A stretch of 64,000 nt of DNA, from NCBI GenBank assembly GCA_045132495.1, contig JBGUSK010000097.1, positions 1-64,000 of the forward strand, read 5' to 3'. The DNA comes from UBA11524 sp045132495 (GTDB taxonomy: Bacteria > Bacillota > Clostridia > Christensenellales > Aristaeellaceae). Shown in pieces: positions 44,345 to 51,673 of this stretch. The position numbers and the translations under genes are program-made. Within the stretch, counting starts at the first letter, position 1, and each line of letters begins with the position of its first letter. The notes under the pieces are model-generated. The model worked only from the letters and a program-made list of their open reading frames with translations, searched no databases and had not been told where the DNA came from.

Positions 44345-45100
44345 TCACTTCACCTCCTGAAACAGGGGCTTGATATCGTCCGTAAAAGCCCTATGTATGG
44401 ATTCATAGCTGAACGTCTGCTCGACGGTATCGACGAATTGACATTCAAATTCCTGCCGGTAGAACATATCCCCCATAGAGCGCCGCTGCTGCTCCAGCTG
44501 CTCAGGAGTCATGCGGGGGCATTCATGTGCAGTAACCTGAATGCGCTTCCAATCATCGCTGCCATTTGTCCACTCATCAAAGAAAAAACCGCGCTTGCCA
44601 AACGGGGTGGACATGCTGATGAGCTGCCCCTTATTGATGATGAGCATAGGCATTATGGCTGCATGGAATTCATCGCTGATCTGGGCGGCTTCATCCTCCA
44701 GAATCATTGTAACGCCTGAATAGCCGCGCACGGTTGCCTGATCTCCCGGCAGGGAGACAATACGGCTATAATTGGCAAGCGTCATGGACAATTTGTTGTC
44801 CTCCAGCAGCTTGGGAGGCTCTTTCATCGCGTTTACGCCGTCCCTGATCTTTCGGAAAAGCTCCTGCGACTGGCGCTGTGTTGGGGAGGCAACAAGGATC
44901 AGGGACTTCGGTCTGTATACGGCAGTGTGCAGCGCTTTTGTTGCAGTTGTGGTGCTTTTGCCAGCCTGACGGCAGCAATTCAGCAGCAGCCGATCCCCGT
45001 CATACTTCAGGACTTCTGCCTGCCACGGATCAGGATCAATACCGATATGACGGCTGAATGCGACGGGATCAAGAGCAAGCAGCATATCGTCTTTAAGCAT
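44345..45100 (-). CDS. Terminase large subunit, ATPase part
   Basis: 251 residues, the packaging motor ATPase. Classical adenine region DPWQAEVL; Walker A NCCRQAGKST (residues 41-50); Walker B VTMILEDEAAQ (about 130-140); coupling motif LISMSTPFGKRG. It stops at TGA after DDIKPLFQEVK, just where the linker to the nuclease domain would start. Its ATG overlaps the terS stop (ATGCTTAA). Full TerL proteins of this type are roughly 480 residues, equal to the sum of the two ORFs. Confidence 0.88.
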   Translation of the reverse strand: MLKDDMLLALDPVAFSRHIGIDPDPWQAEVLKYDGDRLLLNCCRQAGKSTTTATKALHTAVYRPKSLILVASPTQRQSQELFRKIRDGVNAMKEPPKLLEDNKLSMTLANYSRIVSLPGDQATVRGYSGVTMILEDEAAQISDEFHAAIMPMLIINKGQLISMSTPFGKRGFFFDEWTNGSDDWKRIQVTAHECPRMTPEQLEQQRRSMGDMFYRQEFECQFVDTVEQTFSYESIHRAFTDDIKPLFQEVK

Positions 45101-45602
45101 TGCTATCCCCCTCCGTCAAGGCTTGGGCGCGGCCCAGAGCGGCAATCAGAGCTGTGCGCGCTTCCGGGTAGGGTTGCAGAGCGTTCAGGATCACAGAGCG
45201 CAGCGCGGCCCATTCTGGCGAAATATGAAGATGCTGATGCAGCACTTGCGGCTGATTGTTCAGTTCGCCGGTCAGGCGTGCAGACAGCGCGACAATCTCC
45301 CGCATTTCCTTCAGGGCACGGGCTGTATTGAGCCGATCTCCAGCTTTTACAGATTCCCTGTACAGTTTTTCTGCGCACTGATCCAGCTCCATGATACGCT
45401 TTGCAACGCTCGCCGGGGTGGTTTCGCTGCTCTCGCTTTGGGCGAAGATCAGCTGTGTCTTTGTGTGGCTCTTATGCCGGTGCAGTGCACCTACACTCGC
45501 ACCGTATTTCTCATGCAGTTGCTCAAAGGGTACGCCTGCAAACAGATCACGGTTGATGATCTCCACATCATCACGGGCGCAAATGCTGCATGTTCTTGCC
45601 AT
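45093..45602 (-). CDS. Terminase small subunit-like protein
   Basis: 169 residues. Cys-containing start (MARTCSICARDDVEIINRDL), then a helix-turn-helix-like stretch (PFEQLHEKYGASVGALHRHKSH), then a helical oligomerisation region (ALKEMREIVALSARLTGELN). Size, DNA-binding N-terminus and position directly before the large terminase support TerS. ATG 45602 follows AATGGAGGTTATCAC. A CCCCTATAGGG palindrome lies just upstream at 45621-45631. Confidence 0.75.
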   Translation of the reverse strand: MARTCSICARDDVEIINRDLFAGVPFEQLHEKYGASVGALHRHKSHTKTQLIFAQSESSETTPASVAKRIMELDQCAEKLYRESVKAGDRLNTARALKEMREIVALSARLTGELNNQPQVLHQHLHISPEWAALRSVILNALQPYPEARTALIAALGRAQALTEGDSNA

Positions 45603-45620
45603 GTGATAACCTCCATTTCT

Positions 45621-45631
45621 CCCCTATAGGG
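45621..45631. promoter_or_regulatory. CCCTATAGGG palindrome before terS
   Basis: CCCCTATAGGG, 19 bp upstream of the terS start. A matching palindrome precedes int at 50384-50394. Confidence 0.4.
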
Positions 45632-45672
45632 AAAGGGCGTACAACCTGTGCTGCACGCCCTTGAGGGGATAA

Positions 45673-46509
45673 TTACGCCGTGGGAATGCTGCGGTAGTAG
45701 ATTGCACCGGCCTTGTTTTCCAGCACGAATGCATCATACACAATGCGGCCCTCAGTCAGGGTACCGCTGATCCCGGGCGGATTGTGATGCATCTTGTAGG
45801 CTGCCAGCTTCTCAACGCCCACAGTTGCAATGGGATGGGCGATCATGAAGACAAAACCAGCCGGAACACGCGCAGCGGGTACGCGGATCACCGGCATACC
45901 GTCAACCATAGCAATGATGCCCTTCAGGCGCATTTCATTGCCGATATCGGTTTCCATTACGATGTCCGAGCAACGCTTCATTTTCAGATAAGTGTCCGGG
46001 GTAACAATCAGAACGCGATCCTTCTCGGGAGCTTCTGAATTATCAAGCGCATTGCTTCCGTGAATAATCTCTTCGTACATGTTGTCAGGAAGAGGTTCTT
46101 CTGCTTCGTGTTTATGGCCGGCATGCGCTGCCATTTCAGAGATCGTGTACAGATCCACTTCAGGAATGACAACCTGCCGCAGCTGACGGGAAAGCGCCTT
46201 TGCAGCCTCCAGTCCGCTTTCGTCCTCATCCAGACGATCAATGACGTAGGTAAAGGAACGATCCTTGCGCAGCGTCATCGTTTCGGTGGTGGCATCCAGA
46301 TCAAGTACCTTGCCGTAGCGGCTCCAGTTGCCCTCTTCCGCACCAGTGCGGCCGTAGTCGTTCATCTCGGCCGTGCCGATCTTCCAGATCTTGACCGTGT
46401 GGGCGCCGTCGAAATCGAAATTCTTATTCGTCAGCAGTGCGGTCTTGCTTTCGCTCGCAAACACTTCGTCCACAAGCGGGAGAAACTTCGTTACCAGTTC
46501 AATTGCCAT
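45673..46509 (-). CDS. Major capsid protein (HK97-fold type)
   Basis: 278 residues. Begins MAIELVTKFLPLVDEVFASES, contains the N-arm to E-loop style segment 'NKNFDFDGAHTVKIWKIGTAEMNDYGRTG', then 'RSFTYVIDRLDEDESGLEAAKALSRQLRQVVIPEVDLYTISEMA' and a P-domain-like C-terminus (VFMIAHPIATVGVEKLAAYKMHHNPPG). This pattern is that of phage capsid proteins of Clostridia that lie just after a scaffold gene. No fused protease. ATG 46509 after GAAAGGATAATAACA. Confidence 0.85.
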   Translation of the reverse strand: MAIELVTKFLPLVDEVFASESKTALLTNKNFDFDGAHTVKIWKIGTAEMNDYGRTGAEEGNWSRYGKVLDLDATTETMTLRKDRSFTYVIDRLDEDESGLEAAKALSRQLRQVVIPEVDLYTISEMAAHAGHKHEAEEPLPDNMYEEIIHGSNALDNSEAPEKDRVLIVTPDTYLKMKRCSDIVMETDIGNEMRLKGIIAMVDGMPVIRVPAARVPAGFVFMIAHPIATVGVEKLAAYKMHHNPPGISGTLTEGRIVYDAFVLENKAGAIYYRSIPTA

Positions 46510-46514
46510 TGTTA

Positions 46515-46889
46515 TTATCCTTTCTCAAGGCCCATGGCGGCACGGAGGGCATTGTCAGGATCATCGGTTTCAATATCCCTATCCGGAGTTCCGGCAAAGC
46601 CTCCTTTCGCGCTCATGGTGCGTCCTGCAGGCTTGCGAATGCCTTCGATAATGGCTGCGGCAGCATCCAGCACGCCCTCTTTGCTCATGTCCAGACTGTC
46701 AAGCAGATCAGCGGGCAGACCGCGCTTCGTCCAGTCTTCTTTTGCAGTCAGGAGGGCTTCACGCCGGGTCAAAGCTGCTTCGCGCTCATTGACTTCCCGC
46801 AGAAACTTCGTGCGTTCCTGCTTCAGGCGCTCAGACAGAATCGAATTCACTTCATCCTGCGTAAAAGTGCGATCAGGGTTATTACTCAT
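46515..46889 (-). CDS. Phage scaffolding-like protein
   Basis: 124 residues, highly charged and helical: FTQDEVNSILSERLKQERTKFLREVNEREAALTRREAL, typical of phage minor structural GP20/DUF4355 scaffolds that guide capsid assembly. Ends at MGLEKG, 5 bp before the capsid start. ATG overlaps the stop of the upstream ORF by 8 bp. Confidence 0.75.
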   Translation of the reverse strand: MSNNPDRTFTQDEVNSILSERLKQERTKFLREVNEREAALTRREALLTAKEDWTKRGLPADLLDSLDMSKEGVLDAAAAIIEGIRKPAGRTMSAKGGFAGTPDRDIETDDPDNALRAAMGLEKG

Positions 46890-47250
46890 TGTTCATGTCC
46901 TCCTGTTCATCGCCGGGAGTAGGCTGGTTTTCGTTGGGATCAGGGGCAGCACTCAGCTCAGGCAGCTCCCGATCAGGGGCAGGGTTGCTGATGAGATCAT
47001 GAACCTGCTTGTGCCAGCTCTCGCTGCTTTCAAGCACAGCAATGCGCTCATTGGCAGCAGCTAACTCTTTATAAGCCTTCTTCAGGTTTACCTTTCCAGC
47101 TCGCTTGCCGGTGTTGAGGCCGTGCTTGTAGGCCAGAGCTGCGATCATTACCGGGGAGTAGCCAGCTGCACGGGCTTCATTGTAGAGCGCGACAGCTTCC
47201 TCCTTCTCGGTAACAAGCATGTTCTTTTTGATGTTCAGCAGATCAAACAT
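46882..47250 (-). CDS. Element protein of unknown function, possible head-module accessory
   Basis: 122 residues starting MFDLLNIKKNMLVTEKEEAV at ATG 47250, behind GGAGGTTTCCC. The open frame extends further upstream through a hairpin region but without a start signal. N-terminal helices (LYNEARAAGYSPVMIAALAYKHGLN) and a coiled segment (LKKAYKELAAANERIAVLESS) precede an acidic Pro-rich tail (PDPNENQPTPGDEQED). No family recognised. First gene after the hairpin that separates replication and packaging genes. Confidence 0.6.
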   Translation of the reverse strand: MFDLLNIKKNMLVTEKEEAVALYNEARAAGYSPVMIAALAYKHGLNTGKRAGKVNLKKAYKELAAANERIAVLESSESWHKQVHDLISNPAPDRELPELSAAPDPNENQPTPGDEQEDMNNE

Positions 47251-47307
47251 GGGAAACCTCCGAAACGTTATTACCTCCTGTTTAGCGCCCAGAAGGGACG
47301 GCGAATT

Positions 47308-47370
47308 ATGAAAACAGACGGCGCAGCTATGAGTTTTTTTCAACACATCTCCGCGCCGTCCGGCTTCCAT
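47308..47370 (-). terminator. Possible attenuating hairpin between replication and head modules
   Basis: Minus strand: GACGGCGC...GCGCCGTC arms with GGAG/CTC inner pairing and an A-rich loop, followed by TGTTTTC. Could reduce read-through into the capsid/terminase genes. Confidence 0.4.
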
Positions 47371-47390
47371 CGTTGTTATACGCTGGGGAA

Positions 47391-47570
47391 TCAGGTATTC
47401 TGTTTTACAGGGTTTACAGGCCGTCTGACGGGCTTCTGCTTCAGATACGCCCGTTTCCATTGGCCAGTCTGAGGAGCTGTCTCCAGCGTCAAATCCAGGT
47501 CTTGCAGACGGTCTGTGATCGCCTGCAGCTCCTCCTCGTGCTCATAGGATACCTTAATCTGGATGCTCAT
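47391..47570 (-). CDS. Small element protein (59 residues)
   Basis: ATG 47570 overlaps the stop of the upstream 71-residue ORF (AAATGA). Begins MSIQIKVSYEHEEELQAITD and ends in a basic tail (KRAYLKQKPVRRPVNPVKQN). An acidic helix followed by a basic tail; no family recognised. The tight overlap supports translation. Confidence 0.65.
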   Translation of the reverse strand: MSIQIKVSYEHEEELQAITDRLQDLDLTLETAPQTGQWKRAYLKQKPVRRPVNPVKQNT

Positions 47571-47782
47571 TTGTCATCCTCCACGGGGATCAGCGGCAGC
47601 TGTTCAAGAAGTCGGGCATAGTGTTCAGCTTCGACGGCCATCATGGTGAGCGCAGAACGGATCAGGGCAACGTGCCCTGCCTTTTCACGTTCGTGTGCGC
47701 ATACATCAGAGATGATATCTTCCAGGGCATTGAGCTTGGATGCCATAATAGTGAATTCGGCAGAAATATCAATCTTGCTCAC
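47567..47782 (-). CDS. Small element protein (71 residues)
   Basis: GTG start at 47782 with AAGGAGGTTAAACT upstream; overlaps the zinc-ribbon gene stop and the next gene's start. Helical: TIMASKLNALEDIISDVCAHEREK and MMAVEAEHYARLLEQL. No family recognised. Confidence 0.65.
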   Translation of the reverse strand: MSKIDISAEFTIMASKLNALEDIISDVCAHEREKAGHVALIRSALTMMAVEAEHYARLLEQLPLIPVEDDK

Positions 47783-47955
47783 AGTTTAACCTCCTTCGAG
47801 TAGGTATGAATTGTAGCATTTGCATCAGAGTAACGGTTGAGCTGCTGTGTGGTCTTTACTGGGGGCGCGCCGGCGATGCAATCACAGCGTTCGCCGGGAT
47901 CAAGGTGCGCACCACATTCGGGACAGGTTTTGTAATAGGGATGTTTGTCCTTCAC
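47779..47955 (-). CDS. Small zinc-ribbon protein (58 residues)
   Basis: GTG start at 47955, 8 bp after AGGAGG, with the start codon overlapping the stop of the RepA-like gene. Four cysteines in a zinc-ribbon arrangement: YKTCPECGAHLDPGERCDC. The rest is polar. Its stop overlaps the GTG start of the following gene. Likely nucleic-acid or protein-binding accessory of the replication module. Confidence 0.7.
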   Translation of the reverse strand: MKDKHPYYKTCPECGAHLDPGERCDCIAGAPPVKTTQQLNRYSDANATIHTYSKEVKL

Positions 47956-49010
47956 TCTATCAACCTCCTGAATACCAGCCAGCGTGCAAACTGTGTCTTT
48001 TCATTGCTGTACTCAATGCCGATTTCACGGAACCGGAGCTGAGTGTCAGCTGAGGCAAGGAAGCGACCTACCTTCTTTGAAGAATCAAAGCCGCCATGAG
48101 TCCCGGGTTGCTTCATCAGCGCATCCAGCAGTCCCGCTGCCGTGATCCTCAGCTCAGGTTCGTCTGTTTGCGCAACCATGTGCCGGATCAGCTGTACAAG
48201 CGGGTTTGCTTTGAATTCCAGCATTGCCTGCTGGGCATGCACTTCATAGGTGGAGCCAATGCGCTGCCAGTGACAGTTATTGTCCATTTCGACAATGCAT
48301 TCTTGAGCTTCTACATCACGTCCGATGATATGTAGCGTACCTCTGGTGTCCGCACGCTTATCTTTGCAAAGGACAAATGCTGTATCGGCTGCGCCGGTGA
48401 TACCGGTACTGCCGGACACATCGTTGAACACGTCGGAATCATCTCGCATCTTGCGGGTATGATGCACAACCATTATGCAGATATGGTGCTTATCGGCCAG
48501 CTGCTTTAATACAGTCATGTCGCTGTAATCCAGCCGGTAAGCATCTGTCCTGCTTGTGGTGGTTTGCGATCTGACACGGGCCAGCACGTCAATGACGATC
48601 AGGGCTGTACCGGGATAGGCTTGCATGAAGGTGTCGATCTGCCCTGCAAGAGAGCCGTCAAGCGTACCGGCAGCGATTGCAAAGGAACAATTTGCCGGTG
48701 CTGTAGCGCCCTGTAACAAGCGCTCCTGACGATTCTGCAAACGCCTGAAGGAATCTTCAAGGGCCAGATACAGACAGTCTCCTGAATGTGTGGGGTATCC
48801 CAGAAATGGCTTGCCGGCTGCGACGGATAAGCACAGGTCAAGGCTCATCCAGCTTTTCCCGAATTTGGGAGGAGCAACGAGGATGGATAATCCTTCAGGG
48901 AGAATATCCTCCACGATGTAGCGCAGCGGTTGGATATCCGCCTTTTGCAGATCAGCTGCAGTGATGGTTTCCAGTTGTGCGTGCTGGACGTTCGGTTGTG
49001 TTACGTCCAT
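47952..49010 (-). CDS. RepA-like hexameric helicase/AAA ATPase
   Basis: 352 residues, RecA-fold ATPase of the plasmid RepA/phage replication type. Walker A as APPKFGKSWMSLDLCLSVAAGKPFLG, H1a-like YLALEDSFRRLQNR, Walker B ALIVIDVLARVRS, sensor MVVHHTRKMRDDSDVFNDVSGSTGITGAADTAFVL. A winged-helix-like C-terminus (ITAAGLLDALMKQPGTHGGF) may bind the origin. ATG 49010 follows AAAGGAGCGTTGAAATA. With the upstream CHC2 zinc protein it forms a minimal helicase/primase pair. Confidence 0.88.
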   Translation of the reverse strand: MDVTQPNVQHAQLETITAADLQKADIQPLRYIVEDILPEGLSILVAPPKFGKSWMSLDLCLSVAAGKPFLGYPTHSGDCLYLALEDSFRRLQNRQERLLQGATAPANCSFAIAAGTLDGSLAGQIDTFMQAYPGTALIVIDVLARVRSQTTTSRTDAYRLDYSDMTVLKQLADKHHICIMVVHHTRKMRDDSDVFNDVSGSTGITGAADTAFVLCKDKRADTRGTLHIIGRDVEAQECIVEMDNNCHWQRIGSTYEVHAQQAMLEFKANPLVQLIRHMVAQTDEPELRITAAGLLDALMKQPGTHGGFDSSKKVGRFLASADTQLRFREIGIEYSNEKTQFARWLVFRRLIE

Positions 49011-49014
49011 TATT

Positions 49015-49533
49015 TCAACGCTCCTTTCCTTGTGACATGTTTTCAAGTTCCACCTGTATGTCTGCAAGCTCCTGCAGACAGCGGGTAAACTCTGGAGAGG
49101 CTTCTGCACTCTCGGGGGTATACTGAGCAAGCTGCTGCCTCAGCTGGTGCAGCTTCTCGCAGCATTCGCTGTAGCGTCTCGCTTCTTCCTGTTCCCTCCT
49201 TTGCAGATCAGAGGACTGCATCCCTTTATGACAGGTAGGTCTATGCTTGTCCTGTGCATCATCGCAGCCCAGCTGGAAATCTACATTGATCTGCTTTGCA
49301 GCTTCCAGAGCTGTCATGTTCAGGAGAACGGCAGCCAGGTCAATGGCGCTGCCTCCGCAGTTACAGGCGAAGCATTTGCAGCGCCCGGTCCGCTTGTCAA
49401 AGCTCAGAGATGGATTCCGGTCACCGTGCCAGGGGCAAAGGGCTTTCCCGTACCGGTTGATGCCCAATCCGTACTGATCCGCAACCTGGCGTGCAGTCAC
49501 CTGCTGCCGGATCAGATCGAACAGGAGGCCCAT
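49015..49533 (-). CDS. CHC2 zinc-finger protein (DnaG-like primase N-terminus)
   Basis: 172 residues. DnaG-type zinc domain: GLGINRYGKALCPWHGDRNPSLSF, then RCKCFACNCGGSAIDLAAVLL (CHCC zinc ligands). The catalytic TOPRIM domain of primases is absent; the second half is a Gln/Glu-rich helical segment (RREQEEARRYSECCEKLHQL). It may recognise the origin or load another primase. ATG 49533 with AACAGGAGGCCC upstream. Stop is 4 bp from the RepA-like start. Confidence 0.8.
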   Translation of the reverse strand: MGLLFDLIRQQVTARQVADQYGLGINRYGKALCPWHGDRNPSLSFDKRTGRCKCFACNCGGSAIDLAAVLLNMTALEAAKQINVDFQLGCDDAQDKHRPTCHKGMQSSDLQRREQEEARRYSECCEKLHQLRQQLAQYTPESAEASPEFTRCLQELADIQVELENMSQGKER

Positions 49534-49534
49534 A

Positions 49535-49726
49535 TCAGGCCCCCGCCTGCCGGGCAGCTTCATCCAGCAGCCACTGACGCAGGCCATCAACGGGAATAAT
49601 GATCTTCCGCCCCACATGGATGCTGGGCATGGGATCACGCCTCCGCTGCAGATAGGAATCCAGAGTAGGAAGACTGACATTGCAATAGTCGGCGGCTTCT
49701 TTGCGAGTAAAGGCAAGTTTGCTCAC
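49535..49726 (-). CDS. Excisionase-like helix-turn-helix protein
   Basis: 63 residues, MerR/HTH_17-type: FTRKEAADYCNVSLPTLDSYLQRRRDPMPSIHVGRKIIIPVDGLRQWL. Matches small excisionase/AlpA-like DNA-binding proteins that direct excision and sometimes switch on island genes. GTG start at 49726 behind AAGGAGGGTTACCT. First gene of the leftward operon. Confidence 0.8.
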   Translation of the reverse strand: MSKLAFTRKEAADYCNVSLPTLDSYLQRRRDPMPSIHVGRKIIIPVDGLRQWLLDEAARQAGA

Positions 49727-49745
49727 AGGTAACCCTCCTTTCTTT

Positions 49746-49805
49746 CATTGTGAGAATATATTATCACACAACGAAAGATGTGTCAATAGCAATTTTCTCA
49801 CATTG
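49746..49805. promoter_or_regulatory. Operator-like sites in the divergent control region
   Basis: Three related sites: CATTGTGAGAAT (49746-49757), ATTATCACACAA (49761-49772; reverse TTGTGTGATAAT) and TTTTCTCACATTG (49793-49805; reverse CAATGTGAGAAAA). They overlap the leftward -10 and the rightward -35, as for a repressor switch. Confidence 0.6.
49758..49786 (-). promoter_or_regulatory. Leftward promoter of the replication/packaging operon
   Basis: Minus-strand TTGACA (49786-49781), 17 bp, TAATAT (49763-49758). Confidence 0.8.
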
Positions 49806-49831
49806 ACAGACGTTGACAAGTGTGCTACAAT
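49803..49831 (+). promoter_or_regulatory. Rightward promoter of the repressor gene
   Basis: TTGACA (49803-49808), 17 bp, TACAAT (49826-49831). Confidence 0.8.
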
Positions 49832-49852
49832 GAGCGCGAAGGAGGTGCTATA

Positions 49853-50320
49853 ATGTCATTTGCAAAACGATTGGCTGCTTTACGAAAGAGTCGCGGCTTA
49901 TCTCAGATTGAACTAGCCGAATTGATTGGTGTTTCACATGGTACTATCGGTAACTATGAAGCGGGGAAACGAACCAAGGTATCAAAACCCATTTTGCAAG
50001 CTCTTGCAGGAGCTCTGCAAGTAAGTGTTTCAGACCTGCTTGACATGAATGCAGATATCGCTCTATCAGAGCGCATGTTTGGCGAAAAGCCTCGTTTGGC
50101 CTTATATGACCAAGACGGAATGATGAGCGAGGAGATTTTTCCTGAAGAATATGAGGGAATTCCACAGCAAGATAACACCACCACTGTAGCAGCAACTCCC
50201 TCCATTCACATTCAGAAAGTTGTTCAAAGTATGAAGTTGCTGAATGAAGATGGGCAAAAGGAAGCTGTCAAGCAGATTGAGCTGCTGACAAAAATTCCCG
50301 AGTTTAAGCTTGAAACATAA
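49853..50320 (+). CDS. XRE/cI-like repressor
   Basis: 155 residues. N-terminal Cro/CI helix-turn-helix: FAKRLAALRKSRGLSQIELAELIGVSHGTIGNYEAGKR. The remainder (LLDMNADIALSERMFG...HIQKVVQSMKLLNEDGQKEAVKQIELLTKI) is a helical oligomerisation segment; there is no S24 self-cleaving peptidase domain. ATG 49853 after GCGAAGGAGGTGCTATA. Divergent from the excisionase-led operon and most likely its repressor. Without S24, induction may need an antirepressor, as in phage satellites. Confidence 0.85.
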   Translation: MSFAKRLAALRKSRGLSQIELAELIGVSHGTIGNYEAGKRTKVSKPILQALAGALQVSVSDLLDMNADIALSERMFGEKPRLALYDQDGMMSEEIFPEEYEGIPQQDNTTTVAATPSIHIQKVVQSMKLLNEDGQKEAVKQIELLTKIPEFKLET

Positions 50321-50321
50321 T

Positions 50322-50368
50322 GTCTAAACGTCTGTAACGTCATAATCGTCATAAATGTCTGAAACGTC
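50322..50368 (+). repeat. Six-box phased GTC array, before int
   Basis: GTC boxes start at 50322, 50330, 50339, 50348, 50357 and 50366 (spacing 8,9,9,9,9). Mirror image of 43598-43644 in spacing, and similar in sequence (ATAAATGTCTGAAACGTC versus TCTGAAACGTCATAAATGTC). Lies between the repressor stop and the integrase start. Confidence 0.75.
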
Positions 50369-50383
50369 TTGACGATATCTCAT

Positions 50384-50394
50384 CCCTATAGGGG
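50384..50394. promoter_or_regulatory. CCCTATAGGGG palindrome before int
   Basis: CCCTATAGGGG, 18 bp upstream of the int ATG and just ahead of its ribosome site. Confidence 0.4.
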
Positions 50395-50412
50395 CAATCT
50401 GGAGGGAATCCA

Positions 50413-51594
50413 ATGGCAAGAGGAAGGGCTGCCAACGGCAGCGGAACACAACCCCGGCTCCGTGCAGATGGACGCTGGGAGTGCAAATACTGTGCTGGCC
50501 GTGATCCTGGCACAGGCAAGCTGATCCGCAAGTCTGTATATGGCAAAACCTCAGCTGAAGCAGCAAAAAAGCTCCGCGAAGTCACTGCAGCGCTGGATGC
50601 TGGGACATACACGGAGCCGAAAAGAATGATGCTGGGCGAATGGCTGGAGATTTGGCTGAGCGAGTATACAGGAGCAATCAAGCCAGGAACACTGAAGAAT
50701 TACAGCGATAATGTGCGCCTGCACATCAAGCCTGCGCTGGGCGCTGTCCGGTTATGTGAGCTGCAGCCGCATGATTGCCAGACCTTCATAAACCGGCTTG
50801 CAAGGCGTAATGCAAAGGGCAAGAGCTTATCCCCCAAGACGATCAAGAATATTCACGGGATACTGTGCAAGGCCCTTGCAGAGGCTTTCAGGATCAAGTA
50901 CATTGCAAGCAATCCGGCAAGCGGTACAATCCTGCCGCAGGTCAAGCAGGAAGAGATTCATCCGCTGGAGGGCGACCAGATCACCGACTTCCTGCAGCGC
51001 ATCAAGGGTACACCCTCTGAGGCCCTGCTGTATATCGCCATCAATACCGGCATGCGCCTGTCTGAGCTGCTGGGCCTGAGATGGTCTCGCGTTGATCTGA
51101 AGAAGGGAACGATCAAGGTTGACGCGCAGCTGCTCCTGAAGCGGGGCAAGGATACTGAGCGCCGTCTGGGGCCGACAAAGAATGATAAGGCCCGGACATT
51201 CAAAGCACCTCAGAGCGTCATTGACCTGCTGAAGGTGGTACAGTACGAACAGAAAAAGAATCGCCTCCGTGCCGGTGCGCTGTGGAGCAATACACTTGAT
51301 CTGGTATTCACTGATGAATCCGGCAGCTGTATCCCCCATGCGACAATAGAGCACCGCTACAAGAGAATTGTCACGGATATGGGGCTGCCGGAGCGCCGTT
51401 TCCACGATCTGCGGCACACGTTCGCCACTGAGTCCATTCGCTGCGGGGTAGACCTGAAGACGCTCTCTGAGATGCTGGGGCATTACAGCGTAGCCTTTAC
51501 GATGGACACATACGGACACGTTACAAACGCCATGCAGGACGATGCAGCACGCCGTCTGGAGCTGGCCATATTGGAAAGGAAGCTGGGTTCATAA
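50413..51594 (+). CDS. int: Tyrosine recombinase/integrase of the element
   Basis: 393 residues. N-terminal arm-binding domain (GTQPRLRADGRWECKYCAGRDPGTGKLIRKS), SAM-like core-binding domain (MLGEWLEIWLSEYTGAIKPGTLKNY), catalytic domain with Arg in NTGMRLSELLGLRW, HxxR in FHDLRHTFATESI and nucleophile Tyr in FTMDTYGHVTNAM. Gene end lies 121 bp from attR. Integrates into the tRNA-Leu 3' end. ATG after TGGAGGGAATCCA. Confidence 0.95.
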   Translation: MARGRAANGSGTQPRLRADGRWECKYCAGRDPGTGKLIRKSVYGKTSAEAAKKLREVTAALDAGTYTEPKRMMLGEWLEIWLSEYTGAIKPGTLKNYSDNVRLHIKPALGAVRLCELQPHDCQTFINRLARRNAKGKSLSPKTIKNIHGILCKALAEAFRIKYIASNPASGTILPQVKQEEIHPLEGDQITDFLQRIKGTPSEALLYIAINTGMRLSELLGLRWSRVDLKKGTIKVDAQLLLKRGKDTERRLGPTKNDKARTFKAPQSVIDLLKVVQYEQKKNRLRAGALWSNTLDLVFTDESGSCIPHATIEHRYKRIVTDMGLPERRFHDLRHTFATESIRCGVDLKTLSEMLGHYSVAFTMDTYGHVTNAMQDDAARRLELAILERKLGS

Positions 51595-51631
51595 CCCGGC
51601 TTTTCCTTTATTCCGATATGCTTTCCAGTAT

Positions 51632-51655
51632 GAATTGTGGTCAAAACTGTGGTCA
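51632..51655 (+). repeat. Tandem 12-bp repeat near attR (candidate integrase arm sites)
   Basis: GAATTGTGGTCA (51632-51643) followed by AAACTGTGGTCA (51644-51655); counterpart of 43462-43485. Confidence 0.7.
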
Positions 51656-51673
51656 AACGTCATTCTGAAACAA

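Noticed and set aside
44345..44347. Alternative genetic code (TGA sense codon) in the element
   Set aside because: Other element genes end cleanly at TGA (for example the RepA-like and zinc-ribbon genes), so general TGA recoding is unlikely.
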